NCBI GenBank assembly: GCA_000434835.1
Contig: FR881472.1
Location: 1-16,063 of the forward strand
Direction: 5' to 3'
Length of the DNA stretch: 16,063 nucleotides
Source of the DNA: Clostridium sp. CAG:594
GTDB lineage: Bacteria; Bacillota_I; Bacilli_A; RF39; UBA660
Part shown: in pieces, positions 1-5,866 of the stretch
How positions within the stretch are numbered: position 1 is the first letter of the stretch
How the letters are laid out: each line of letters starts with the position of its first letter
Translations under genes and position numbers: made by a program
Notes under the pieces: model-generated
Seen by the model: only the letters and a program-made list of their open reading frames with translations
Told to the model about the DNA's origin: nothing
Database searches by the model: none

Positions 1-25
1 GAAAAGTTCGAGTTTCCTATCAATC

Positions 26-99
26 TGGAGCAGGTGAGGAGAATCGAACTCCCGTATACAGCTTGGAAGGCTGTGGTTCTACCATTAAACTACACCTGC
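26..99 (-). tRNA. tRNA-Gly (anticodon TCC), CCA encoded
   Basis: Read on the minus strand, the acceptor arm GCAGGTG (from base 99) pairs with CACCTGC, followed by discriminator T and an encoded CCA ending at base 26. The anticodon arm is ACAGC-CTTCCAA-GCTGT; with the conserved T33 this gives anticodon TCC, reading glycine GGN codons. A D-arm with TAGTTTAATGGTAGAA and a T-arm with GTTCGATTC are both present. The molecule is 74 bases including CCA. A strong promoter lies just upstream (118-145). The 25 bases between the CCA and the window edge do not form a second tRNA that I can recognise. Confidence 0.96.
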
Positions 100-117
100 A
101 TCAAGTAGGCATTTTTA

Positions 118-145
118 ATTATACTGATTTTTAAACTTATGTCAA
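118..145 (-). promoter_or_regulatory. Sigma-A-type promoter of tRNA-Gly
   Basis: On the minus strand a perfect TTGACA (140-145) and a perfect TATAAT (118-123) are separated by 16 bases. The expected transcription start near base 111 lies about 12 bases before the tRNA 5' end. A/T tracts further upstream (150-180) could act as an UP element. This is the closest match to the consensus in the window, as expected for a stable RNA gene. Confidence 0.85.
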
Positions 146-260
146 TAGTCTTCTAATAAAAAAATGATTTTTTTTTGATAATTCAATATTATTATATGCA
201 AAGTAATATTTTATTATTCAAATAAATATGATAGAATTATAACAGAGGTGTTAAAAAAGA

Positions 261-1289
261 ATGATTTTAAATATTTTAATTTTAGTTATATTAATTTTAC
301 TAAATGGAGTTTTATCCGCTAGTGAACTTGCGTTTTTATCGATAGAAAAGTTTGAACTTGATAAAATGATAAGAAAGAGAAAGAAAAATGCAAAAAAAAT
401 AAGAAAAATATTAGAAGATCCAAGTAATTTTTTATCAACCATCCAAGTTGGAATAACGTTAGCAGGTTTTCTATCTAGTGCGTTTGCAGCTTCTACTTTT
501 GTAGATAAAATAATGAAAACTGGTTTTGTAATAATAAACTCTAATTTTACAAGTGGATTTTTAATGGTTGTGATAACTATTATTCTATCTTACTTTACGC
601 TTGTATTTGGAGAGTTAGTGCCAAAGAAAATTGCTCTTTCTAATCCGTTTAAAGTAGCTAGTTTCTCGGTTAACTTAATAAACGTTATGCAAGTAATCTT
701 TTTCCCACTTATAAAGTTACTTTCTCTTTCAACTAATCTTATATGCAAAATACTTAAGATAGAAGAAAAAGAAGAAGACTTTACCGAAGAAGACATAAAA
801 AGGATAATACTTACTGGTACCCGTGATGGAATAATAGAAAAGAAAGAACAAGAATACATATTTAATATATTTAAGTTTAATGATACAACCGTAGATAAGG
901 TAATGACTCCAAAGGATGAGTGTGAACTTATAAATGTTAATACTAAGTTTGGACCACTTCTTAAGAAACTTAAAAAAACTAAGTTTACTAGATATCCAGT
1001 CTATGATGGAGATACTAACAACATAATAGGTATCTTTAACGTAAAAGACTACATTATGTATAAAAAAGATAATGATGATTTTAAACTTAGAAACTTACTT
1101 TTTAAAGTAAAGAAATTTAACTATGATGAAAAGATAGATGATGTGTTTGCAAGCATGCAAAAAGAGCACATTCAAATGGCAATAGTAGTTAAAAAGAAGA
1201 AGTTTATAGGTGTTGTAACTCTTGAGGATGCAGTAGAAGAAATATTAGGTAACATATATGATGAATATGACTTAGAAGATGATAAATAA
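261..1289 (+). CDS. HlyC/CorC-family (CNNM + CBS) membrane protein, short form
   Basis: A 342-residue member of the hemolysin/CorC (CNNM, DUF21) family, membrane proteins linked to magnesium or other divalent cation transport. The N-terminal part (about 1-165) holds the transmembrane domain, with a first helix at 2-20, a second hydrophobic stretch at 98-115 and the conserved FGELVPKK at 116-123. Two CBS motifs follow: the first opens with VDKVMTP (211-217), the second ends at GVVTLEDAVEEILG (317-330). Family members usually run to 420-450 residues with a C-terminal CorC_HlyC domain. Here the protein stops about a dozen residues after the second CBS motif, so that domain is absent. The start is the ATG at 261, preceded by AGAGGTG. 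The gene ends inside its own terminator (1276-1301) and is probably monocistronic. I did not find a convincing promoter in the 160-base gap upstream. Confidence 0.9.
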   Translation: MILNILILVILILLNGVLSASELAFLSIEKFELDKMIRKRKKNAKKIRKILEDPSNFLSTIQVGITLAGFLSSAFAASTFVDKIMKTGFVIINSNFTSGFLMVVITIILSYFTLVFGELVPKKIALSNPFKVASFSVNLINVMQVIFFPLIKLLSLSTNLICKILKIEEKEEDFTEEDIKRIILTGTRDGIIEKKEQEYIFNIFKFNDTTVDKVMTPKDECELINVNTKFGPLLKKLKKTKFTRYPVYDGDTNNIIGIFNVKDYIMYKKDNDDFKLRNLLFKVKKFNYDEKIDDVFASMQKEHIQMAIVVKKKKFIGVVTLEDAVEEILGNIYDEYDLEDDK

Positions 1290-1301
1290 TCATCTTTTTT
1301 T
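1276..1301 (+). terminator. Rho-independent terminator of the CNNM/CBS gene
   Basis: AAGATGAT (1276-1283) pairs with ATCATCTT (1289-1296) around a five-base loop, followed by a T run to 1301. The hairpin contains the stop codon (1287-1289). Confidence 0.8.
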
Positions 1302-1312
1302 GTTGCTTTAAC

Positions 1313-1349
1313 CCATACTAAGTAGCCTATAGATGTATATAATAGGCTA
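1313..1349 (+). promoter_or_regulatory. Possible sporulation promoter and inverted repeat before cotJ genes
   Basis: CCATACT (1313-1319) and TATATAAT (1336-1343) resemble a SigE-type promoter (KMATATT ... CATACANT) with several mismatches and a 16-base spacer; TATAAT at 1338-1343 would also serve SigA. Separately, CATACTA (1314-1320) matches a SigG-type -10, but no -35 fits it. A perfect 8-base inverted repeat, TAGCCTAT (1323-1330) and ATAGGCTA (1342-1349), spans the -10 and touches the AGGAGG Shine-Dalgarno site. Control of cotJ by SigE is known in Bacillus subtilis. The assignment here is inference, and the promoter match is weak. Confidence 0.35.
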
Positions 1350-1364
1350 GGAGGTAAAAAGATT

Positions 1365-1862
1365 ATGGAAAGTTACTCTAATTACAATTTAGATGACATT
1401 TTAGTTAGAACTTTTATGATGCCTGCAGTAATGCCAAAAGATAGAATAAATATGATTAATATGCCTAATAACACTTATTCTCCTAATCAAAATAATAGTA
1501 CGACTAATAACTTTAAATTTTTAACACCAGAAGAAGGTTTCTTAAGAGGTAATATGATTAAAGATGAATATGAACCATACCATAATATGGCGTATTTAAA
1601 GCCTAATATAACAAGTGAAAAACAAATGATGCTATATGATATTCAAAAAGTTTCTTTTGCAGCTCACGACCTTAATTTATACTTAGATACACATCCTTTT
1701 GATACTAACTATATAAACTTATATAATGAATATAACAAGGAAGCTAAAAGACTAACTAATTTATATGAACAAAAATATGGACCAATTGATTTATCAGATG
1801 ATGTTGGTCTTAGTATGACACCTTGGTCTTGGATAAATGAACCTTGGCCTTGGAATAAATAG
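1365..1862 (+). CDS. Spore coat protein, CotJA-CotJB fusion
   Basis: This 165-residue protein joins two spore-coat families that are normally encoded by separate genes. Residues 1-49 are Asn/Met-rich and low-complexity. Residues 50-75 carry the CotJA signature LTPEEGFLRG followed by YEPYHNM. Residues 85-165 match CotJB: a helix leading into LNLYLDTHP (103-111), a helix ending YEQKYGP (134-140), and a Trp/Pro-rich tail WINEPWPW (156-163). CotJA and CotJB are each about 80-90 residues, so the length fits a head-to-tail fusion. The ATG at 1365 follows AGGAGG (1349-1354). cotJC starts 22 bases downstream, so the two are almost certainly one transcript. In B. subtilis CotJ proteins belong to the inner spore coat; I infer the same here. 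Confidence 0.88.
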   Translation: MESYSNYNLDDILVRTFMMPAVMPKDRINMINMPNNTYSPNQNNSTTNNFKFLTPEEGFLRGNMIKDEYEPYHNMAYLKPNITSEKQMMLYDIQKVSFAAHDLNLYLDTHPFDTNYINLYNEYNKEAKRLTNLYEQKYGPIDLSDDVGLSMTPWSWINEPWPWNK

Positions 1863-1884
1863 AAAAGAAAGGAGCTTAAAAAAC

Positions 1885-2445
1885 ATGTGGAAGTATTCTA
1901 AAAAACTTCAGTATCCTATAAACATCAGAAATAAAAATTTAAAAATGGCTAAAGCAGTTATGAGTCAGTATGGAGGAGCACAAGGAGAACTTGGTGCAGC
2001 ACTTAGATATCTAAACCAAAGATATACCATGCCAGATGCTAAGGGAAGAGCCCTTTTAAATGATATTGGAACAGAAGAGTTAGCACACGTTGAAATGATA
2101 TGTACTATGGTTCATCAAATGATTAAGGGTGCAAGTATAGAAGAGCTTGATGAAGCAGGTCTTTTAGGACATTATACAGAGCATGGTTTCTCATTATTTC
2201 CAAGTGATCCAAATGGATATTCTTGGACAGCAGATTATATATCTACAACGGGAGATCCAATCGCGGACTTAGAAGAGGATTTAGCAGCAGAACAAAAAGC
2301 ACGTGCAGTATATGAAAACTTAATCAATCAAACTGATGACCCAGATATTATAGGACCACTTTTATGGCTTAGACAAAGGGAAGTAGTTCATTATAATAGA
2401 TTTAAAGAATTATCTGATGAGTATAAGAAAAAAGGATATAATTAA
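1885..2445 (+). CDS. cotJC: CotJC, manganese-catalase-like spore coat protein
   Basis: A 186-residue protein of the manganese catalase family (ferritin-like di-metal four-helix bundle), the spore coat CotJC type. Likely metal ligands are visible: E35 in QGELGAAL, E65 and H68 in EELAHVEM, E136 in DLAAEQKA, and E166/H169 in REVVHYNRF. The length is close to that usual for CotJC. The frame is open further upstream, but I choose the ATG at 1885: it has AAAGGAG about 11 bases before it and begins MWKYSKKLQYP as CotJC proteins do. It is co-transcribed with the CotJA-CotJB fusion gene 22 bases upstream and ends before a strong terminator. A peroxide-detoxifying or coat-structural role is inferred from the family. 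Confidence 0.94.
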   Translation: MWKYSKKLQYPINIRNKNLKMAKAVMSQYGGAQGELGAALRYLNQRYTMPDAKGRALLNDIGTEELAHVEMICTMVHQMIKGASIEELDEAGLLGHYTEHGFSLFPSDPNGYSWTADYISTTGDPIADLEEDLAAEQKARAVYENLINQTDDPDIIGPLLWLRQREVVHYNRFKELSDEYKKKGYN

Positions 2446-2458
2446 TAAATAATTAACC

Positions 2459-2489
2459 AAGCTTACGATTATTAAATCGTGGGCTTTTT
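2459..2489 (+). terminator. Rho-independent terminator after cotJC
   Basis: AAGCTTACGATT (2459-2470) pairs with AATCGTGGGCTT (2475-2486), with two G-U pairs, around a four-base loop, followed by TTT. It reaches the 3' end of the convergent gene at 2488. Confidence 0.85.
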
Positions 2490-2931
2490 ATATTGCATGT
2501 TTTTTGAAATCTAAATCATAGTTTATATTTTCTATTTCACCACTGTTAGCTAAATCTTCTATAATTTTTTTATTGTCTATAATTGGATCCTGAATCACGT
2601 AACAAAAATGGTAAATGGCATAATTATTTAGGTCCTTAAAATTATATGAAGAAATGGGATTAATATCTAAAGCTAAACTAATATCCCTTACTAATTTATT
2701 AACAATATCATCATTAATACTATTTTCTGCTATAACAGTTAATGATCCATTTTGTTTTTGAAAACATATACTTAGGTATCCACTTACACTTTCTTTATTT
2801 ATGCTTTTTATATTAACTTCATAATTTTGATATTCGCAAGTTTTTATAGAAACTTCATATTCATCTTGTAAGGCTCTAAATATTTTTGTAAAAGAGCTTA
2901 TGTAAGCTTTTTCATAATCAGTATTTAACAT
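2488..2931 (-). CDS. Hypothetical protein, 147 residues
   Basis: I do not recognise this family. The protein is soluble and acidic to neutral, with no signal peptide or membrane segment. It appears to alternate an N-terminal helix (about 1-25), beta strands (26-70) and helices toward the C terminus, with a cysteine at residue 32 and few other notable residues. Codon use resembles the neighbouring genes. The ATG at 2931 has GGTGAT 6-11 bases before it on the minus strand, the same style of ribosome binding site as pflA and the gene at 10551. A TATAAT lies at 2949-2954 on the minus strand, so it may have its own promoter, directly after the proS terminator. The opposite-strand cotJC gene converges on it. 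Confidence 0.75.
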   Translation of the reverse strand: MLNTDYEKAYISSFTKIFRALQDEYEVSIKTCEYQNYEVNIKSINKESVSGYLSICFQKQNGSLTVIAENSINDDIVNKLVRDISLALDINPISSYNFKDLNNYAIYHFCYVIQDPIIDNKKIIEDLANSGEIENINYDLDFKKHAI

Positions 2932-2962
2932 ATATAATCACCATTATTATTATAAGTAAAAT

Positions 2963-2994
2963 AAAAAAACTTATGAGTAAAACTTCATAAGTTT
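2963..2994 (-). terminator. Rho-independent terminator of proS
   Basis: On the minus strand AAACTTATGA pairs with TCATAAGTTT (arms 2985-2994 and 2967-2976) around an eight-base loop. A run of T follows on the minus strand, seen as A at 2963-2969 on the plus strand. The 5' arm overlaps the proS stop codon. Confidence 0.85.
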
Positions 2995-4432
2995 AATATT
3001 GCTTAGCCCAATATATTTTTGTTTTAGCATCTTTCCCACAACAGATACATTTTTTATCTCCGGTAGGTAAGTTATTATCAAAAGGCATGCATCTTGATTT
3101 TAAACCAAGTTCATCTTTTATTTTGTTTTCACAATCCTCATTGCCGCACCAATTCGTGTATATAAATCCATTTTTATTTTTAGCTATCTCTTTCATTTCA
3201 TCATATGTATCAGCGTTATATACCATACTGTTTCTTCTTTCTAATGCTCTTTCATACATATCGTTTTGAATGTTTATTAAAAGTTCATTAACCTTCATAA
3301 CAGCCTCATTAACTGGTACCTGCATCTTTTCTAAAGTATCACGTCTAACTATTGTTACAACGTCATTTTCTAAGTCACGCTTTCCAATTTCTATTCTAAC
3401 TGGGTATCCCTTAACCTCAGCTTCTGCAAACTTAAATCCAGGAGACTTCTTAGAATCATCTATTTTATAAGGAATTAGTGAATCGCTTAAATCTTCTTTT
3501 ATTTCATTAACTACATTTGTAACTTTTTCATCATCACCAATAGGTATTAGAACTACTTTAAAAGGTGCAATTCTAGGTGGAAGAACAAGACCTCTATCAT
3601 CACCATGAACCATTATTATCTCGCCAATCATTCTAGTTGTACATCCCCAAGAAGTTTGGTATGGAGTTTCGTATTTATTATCTTTGTTTAAGAACTTAAT
3701 ATCAAATGCTTTTGCAAAGCCTTGACCAAAGTAGTGTGATGTAGCACTTTGAAGAGCAACTCCGTCATACATCATAGCTTCAATAGCGTAAGTAGCTTCT
3801 GCTCCAGCAAACTTTTCTTTTTCTGTTTTCTTACCGGTAAAGACAGGAACTGCTAAAATATTTTTTTGAAAGTCTTCATAAACCTTAAGCATTCTAAGAG
3901 TTTCATCTATTGCTTCTTTTTCGCTAGCGTGCATTGTATGTCCTTCTTGCCAAAGTATTTCTCTTGTTCTTAAAAATGGCCTTGTTGTTTTTTCCCATCT
4001 TACTATTGTGCACCACTGATTATATAGTAGTGGTAAGTCTCTATATGATGAAATTATCTTTTTAAAATGTTCACAAAATAATGTTTCCGAAGTAGGTCTA
4101 ACACACATTCTTTCTTCTAATTTGTTATTTCCACCATGTGTTACCCAAGCTACTTCCGGTGCAAAACCCTTAACGTGATCTTTTTCAAGTTGAAGTAAGC
4201 TTTCTGGGATAAACATAGGCATTTGTAAATTTAAATGTCCAGTTTCCTTAAATTTCTTATCTAAAATACTTTGCATATTTTCCCAAATAGCATATCCATA
4301 AGGTCTTATAATCATACTACCTTTAACTGATGAATAATCTACTAAATCTGCTTTTTTACAAACGTCCGTGTACCATTTAGCAAAGTCTTTATCACGGCTT
4401 GTTATTTCTTTTACTTGTTTATCTATACTCAT
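2993..4432 (-). CDS. proS: Prolyl-tRNA synthetase, archaeal/eukaryotic-like type
   Basis: This class II aminoacyl-tRNA synthetase charges tRNA-Pro with proline. It is 479 residues from the ATG at 4432, the usual length of the short archaeal-type ProRS; the roughly 570-residue bacterial type carries an editing insertion that is absent here. Visible signatures are VDYSSVKGSMIIRPYGYAIWE (31-51), VRPTSET (111-117), motif 2 TRPFLRTREILWQEGHT (150-166), SHYFGQGFAKAF, and motif 3 VHGDDRGLVLPP. The C-terminal region has four cysteines (WCGNEDC ... CICC), the zinc-binding domain of this type, and ends in a conserved Tyr. The frame also permits a GTG at 4441, but TAAGGAT lies one base before that GTG and about ten before the ATG, so the ATG is favoured. 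The Shine-Dalgarno overlaps the stop codon of the upstream gene, so the two are translationally adjacent. No T-box leader was found. Confidence 0.96.
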   Translation of the reverse strand: MSIDKQVKEITSRDKDFAKWYTDVCKKADLVDYSSVKGSMIIRPYGYAIWENMQSILDKKFKETGHLNLQMPMFIPESLLQLEKDHVKGFAPEVAWVTHGGNNKLEERMCVRPTSETLFCEHFKKIISSYRDLPLLYNQWCTIVRWEKTTRPFLRTREILWQEGHTMHASEKEAIDETLRMLKVYEDFQKNILAVPVFTGKKTEKEKFAGAEATYAIEAMMYDGVALQSATSHYFGQGFAKAFDIKFLNKDNKYETPYQTSWGCTTRMIGEIIMVHGDDRGLVLPPRIAPFKVVLIPIGDDEKVTNVVNEIKEDLSDSLIPYKIDDSKKSPGFKFAEAEVKGYPVRIEIGKRDLENDVVTIVRRDTLEKMQVPVNEAVMKVNELLINIQNDMYERALERRNSMVYNADTYDEMKEIAKNKNGFIYTNWCGNEDCENKIKDELGLKSRCMPFDNNLPTGDKKCICCGKDAKTKIYWAKQY

Positions 4433-4445
4433 TTTTAACACATCC

Positions 4446-4961
4446 TTATCCTATAATTCCTTTTAATAACCCAAATGATAGTGAACCTACAATTAATCCT
4501 GCTAATAATACTCCACAAGTTATTGCAAGCATTGCTTTTTTCTTATCCATATTAATTAATGATGCAATTAAACTACCAGTCCATCCGCCAGTTCCAGGAA
4601 GTGGAATACCAACGAAGAAGAAAAGCCCCCAAAATTCTGCTTTTTCTATTTTATCCTTTTTTGATAAAGCCTTTTTTTCTATTTTATTTACAAACTTACT
4701 TAAGTGTTTTGTCTTTTTTAGTTTGTTAAATATAGGTGTAATAAACCAAAGAATAAAAGGTATTGGAAGTAAGTTACCAATTATACATATTATAAATGCG
4801 GGGACTATATTAAGACCTAGCAAGGCTGCTGCGATAAGTCCTCCTCTAAGTTCCAATATCGGCATTAAAGAAATTAAAAAAACAATTAATTCCTTGCCAA
4901 ACGGAATACTTCTTAATCCATCAAATAATCCTAAGAAAGTATGTACTAAACTTTCTGCCAT
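4446..4961 (-). CDS. COG2426 'small multi-drug export' membrane protein
   Basis: A 171-residue integral membrane protein of the Sm_multidrug_ex family (COG2426). Conserved motifs are PILELRGGL (34-42) and GIPLPGTGGWTG (118-129), each next to hydrophobic segments; others lie at about 43-62, 64-78 and 146-169. A Lys-rich loop occupies 80-108. The family name suggests drug export, but the substrate is not established and I would not assume one. The ATG at 4961 has AGGTGA just before it. An extended -10 (TGATATAAT) lies upstream. It is the first gene of an operon with proS, whose Shine-Dalgarno overlaps this gene's stop. Confidence 0.9.
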   Translation of the reverse strand: MAESLVHTFLGLFDGLRSIPFGKELIVFLISLMPILELRGGLIAAALLGLNIVPAFIICIIGNLLPIPFILWFITPIFNKLKKTKHLSKFVNKIEKKALSKKDKIEKAEFWGLFFFVGIPLPGTGGWTGSLIASLINMDKKKAMLAITCGVLLAGLIVGSLSFGLLKGIIG

Positions 4962-4983
4962 AATATCACCTCATATGCATAAT

Positions 4984-5013
4984 ATTATATCATATATAAT
5001 GAAATATTATGAA
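4984..5013 (-). promoter_or_regulatory. Promoter of the COG2426-proS operon
   Basis: On the minus strand an extended -10, TGA-TATAAT (4984-4992), is followed about 20 bases later by the start codon. A partial -35, TTCATA (5008-5013), sits 18 bases upstream of TATAAT. The -10 is perfect and the -35 matches four of six. Confidence 0.55.
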
Positions 5014-5078
5014 GACTTTGTTAATATCTGTGTAAATTAATGCAAAGTTTTTAATTAAAAAAACAAATAATCTAATTG

Positions 5079-5090
5079 TTATGATAAAAT
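5079..5090 (+). promoter_or_regulatory. Extended -10 for the PD-(D/E)XK gene
   Basis: TTATGATAAAAT holds TG-n-TAAAAT, an extended -10 with one mismatch, 22 bases before the ATG at 5112. No good -35 is visible. A near-identical TATGATAAAAT precedes the gene at 10551. Confidence 0.4.
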
Positions 5091-5111
5091 ATATAAGTAA
5101 GGAATAATTAT

Positions 5112-5813
5112 ATGAAAAAAGAAATAGTAACTAATGAAAACGGAATAATTAAAATATTAAATGAATTTGGTATTACAAAGCCTATTTTAGAGGAAGCTAG
5201 TAAAATGGATATTAACGTGCCAATGCTTTTTTATGATAAAATTATAAATAATCCAAGTGCGGAAAACATAGATAACGTAACTAAAAACCTTTTAGGAGTG
5301 TACGGAAATTATTATGCAACGAATTATTTCAAGATGCAAGGATATGACGTTGAAAATGAAGTAGGTGTGTATGATAATGGTAATCTATTAACACGTGCGG
5401 ATATCTCTTTTATAGATTCTAATGGAATAAGAAACTATTGCGAGGTAAAGGCGGCATATCAAATAATTGATAACATAAGGAACTATAAAGATAACTCTTT
5501 AGAGAAAACTGGTTATTATAAGAATTTAGATGCAGAGATAATTAAATATAAGAAAATAGGTGAAAAGTTAATCAAACAGGTTAAAAAACTATCTAAAGAT
5601 GGTTCTTTAGTAAACGTTATAATATTTGATGGTTGTTATATGGATGAAATAATAAAGCAAGAATTAAAGGATCTTGATGCTAATATAATTACCTTAAATG
5701 TTAACATATATGATTTAGAAGAAAACATAAAGAAAAACGTTCTTAGAATCTTAAGTTATTTTAGTAAGAACGTAACTATCAATATTGATTATAAAGGAAA
5801 AAAGAATAGATAA
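5112..5813 (+). CDS. Putative PD-(D/E)XK-family nuclease, orphan
   Basis: A 233-residue protein I cannot assign to a named family. It shows the layout of a PD-(D/E)XK nuclease core: a helix (GVYGNYYATNYFKMQGYDV, 62-80), then D97 in RADISF at the end of a strand, a turn, and E111-V-K113 in NYCEVKAAY. Next comes a Lys-rich helix with Q156 (GEKLIKQVKKL) in the place of the common motif IV, then a strand NVIIFDGCY. The 13-residue spacing from D97 to E111 suits the fold. No methyltransferase, ATPase or toxin partner is adjacent, so restriction or defence is only a possibility; DNA repair or a remnant phage function are others. The start is the ATG at 5112 after AAGGAAT. A terminator follows at once, so it is probably its own unit. 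Confidence 0.72.
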   Translation: MKKEIVTNENGIIKILNEFGITKPILEEASKMDINVPMLFYDKIINNPSAENIDNVTKNLLGVYGNYYATNYFKMQGYDVENEVGVYDNGNLLTRADISFIDSNGIRNYCEVKAAYQIIDNIRNYKDNSLEKTGYYKNLDAEIIKYKKIGEKLIKQVKKLSKDGSLVNVIIFDGCYMDEIIKQELKDLDANIITLNVNIYDLEENIKKNVLRILSYFSKNVTINIDYKGKKNR

Positions 5814-5840
5814 CTTTATGAAATATGAAGTTATCTTTTT
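5808..5840 (+). terminator. Rho-independent terminator after the PD-(D/E)XK gene
   Basis: AGATAACTT (5808-5816) pairs with AAGTTATCT (5828-5836) around an eleven-base loop, followed by TTTT. It begins within the last codon and stop. Confidence 0.8.
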
Positions 5841-5866
5841 CATATAATTACTTAGGTGATTAATAT

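Noticed and set aside
1..25. Possible second tRNA or RNA gene downstream of tRNA-Gly
   Set aside because: The TTCGAGT looks like a T-loop on the plus strand, but no paired T-stem or acceptor stem forms.
590..859. 89-residue minus-strand ORF
   Set aside because: It is a shadow of the CNNM/CBS gene, whose FGELVPKK motif lies on the plus strand here.
1837..1884. Upstream extension of the cotJC frame
   Set aside because: It overlaps the end of the CotJA-CotJB gene. The ATG at 1885 has the AAAGGAG site and the normal CotJC N terminus.
4433..4441. GTG start of proS three codons upstream
   Set aside because: The Shine-Dalgarno is only one base from the GTG but about ten from the ATG at 4432, and the N terminus then matches ProRS.
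4399..5040. 213-residue plus-strand ORF
   Set aside because: It lies antisense to the COG2426 gene and the start of proS, which have recognisable motifs; its protein is Pro/Ile/Ser-rich with no family signature.
4962..5111. T-box leader for proS
   Set aside because: There is no specifier loop, antiterminator or TGG(N)-type T-box sequence, and the promoter starts close to the first gene.
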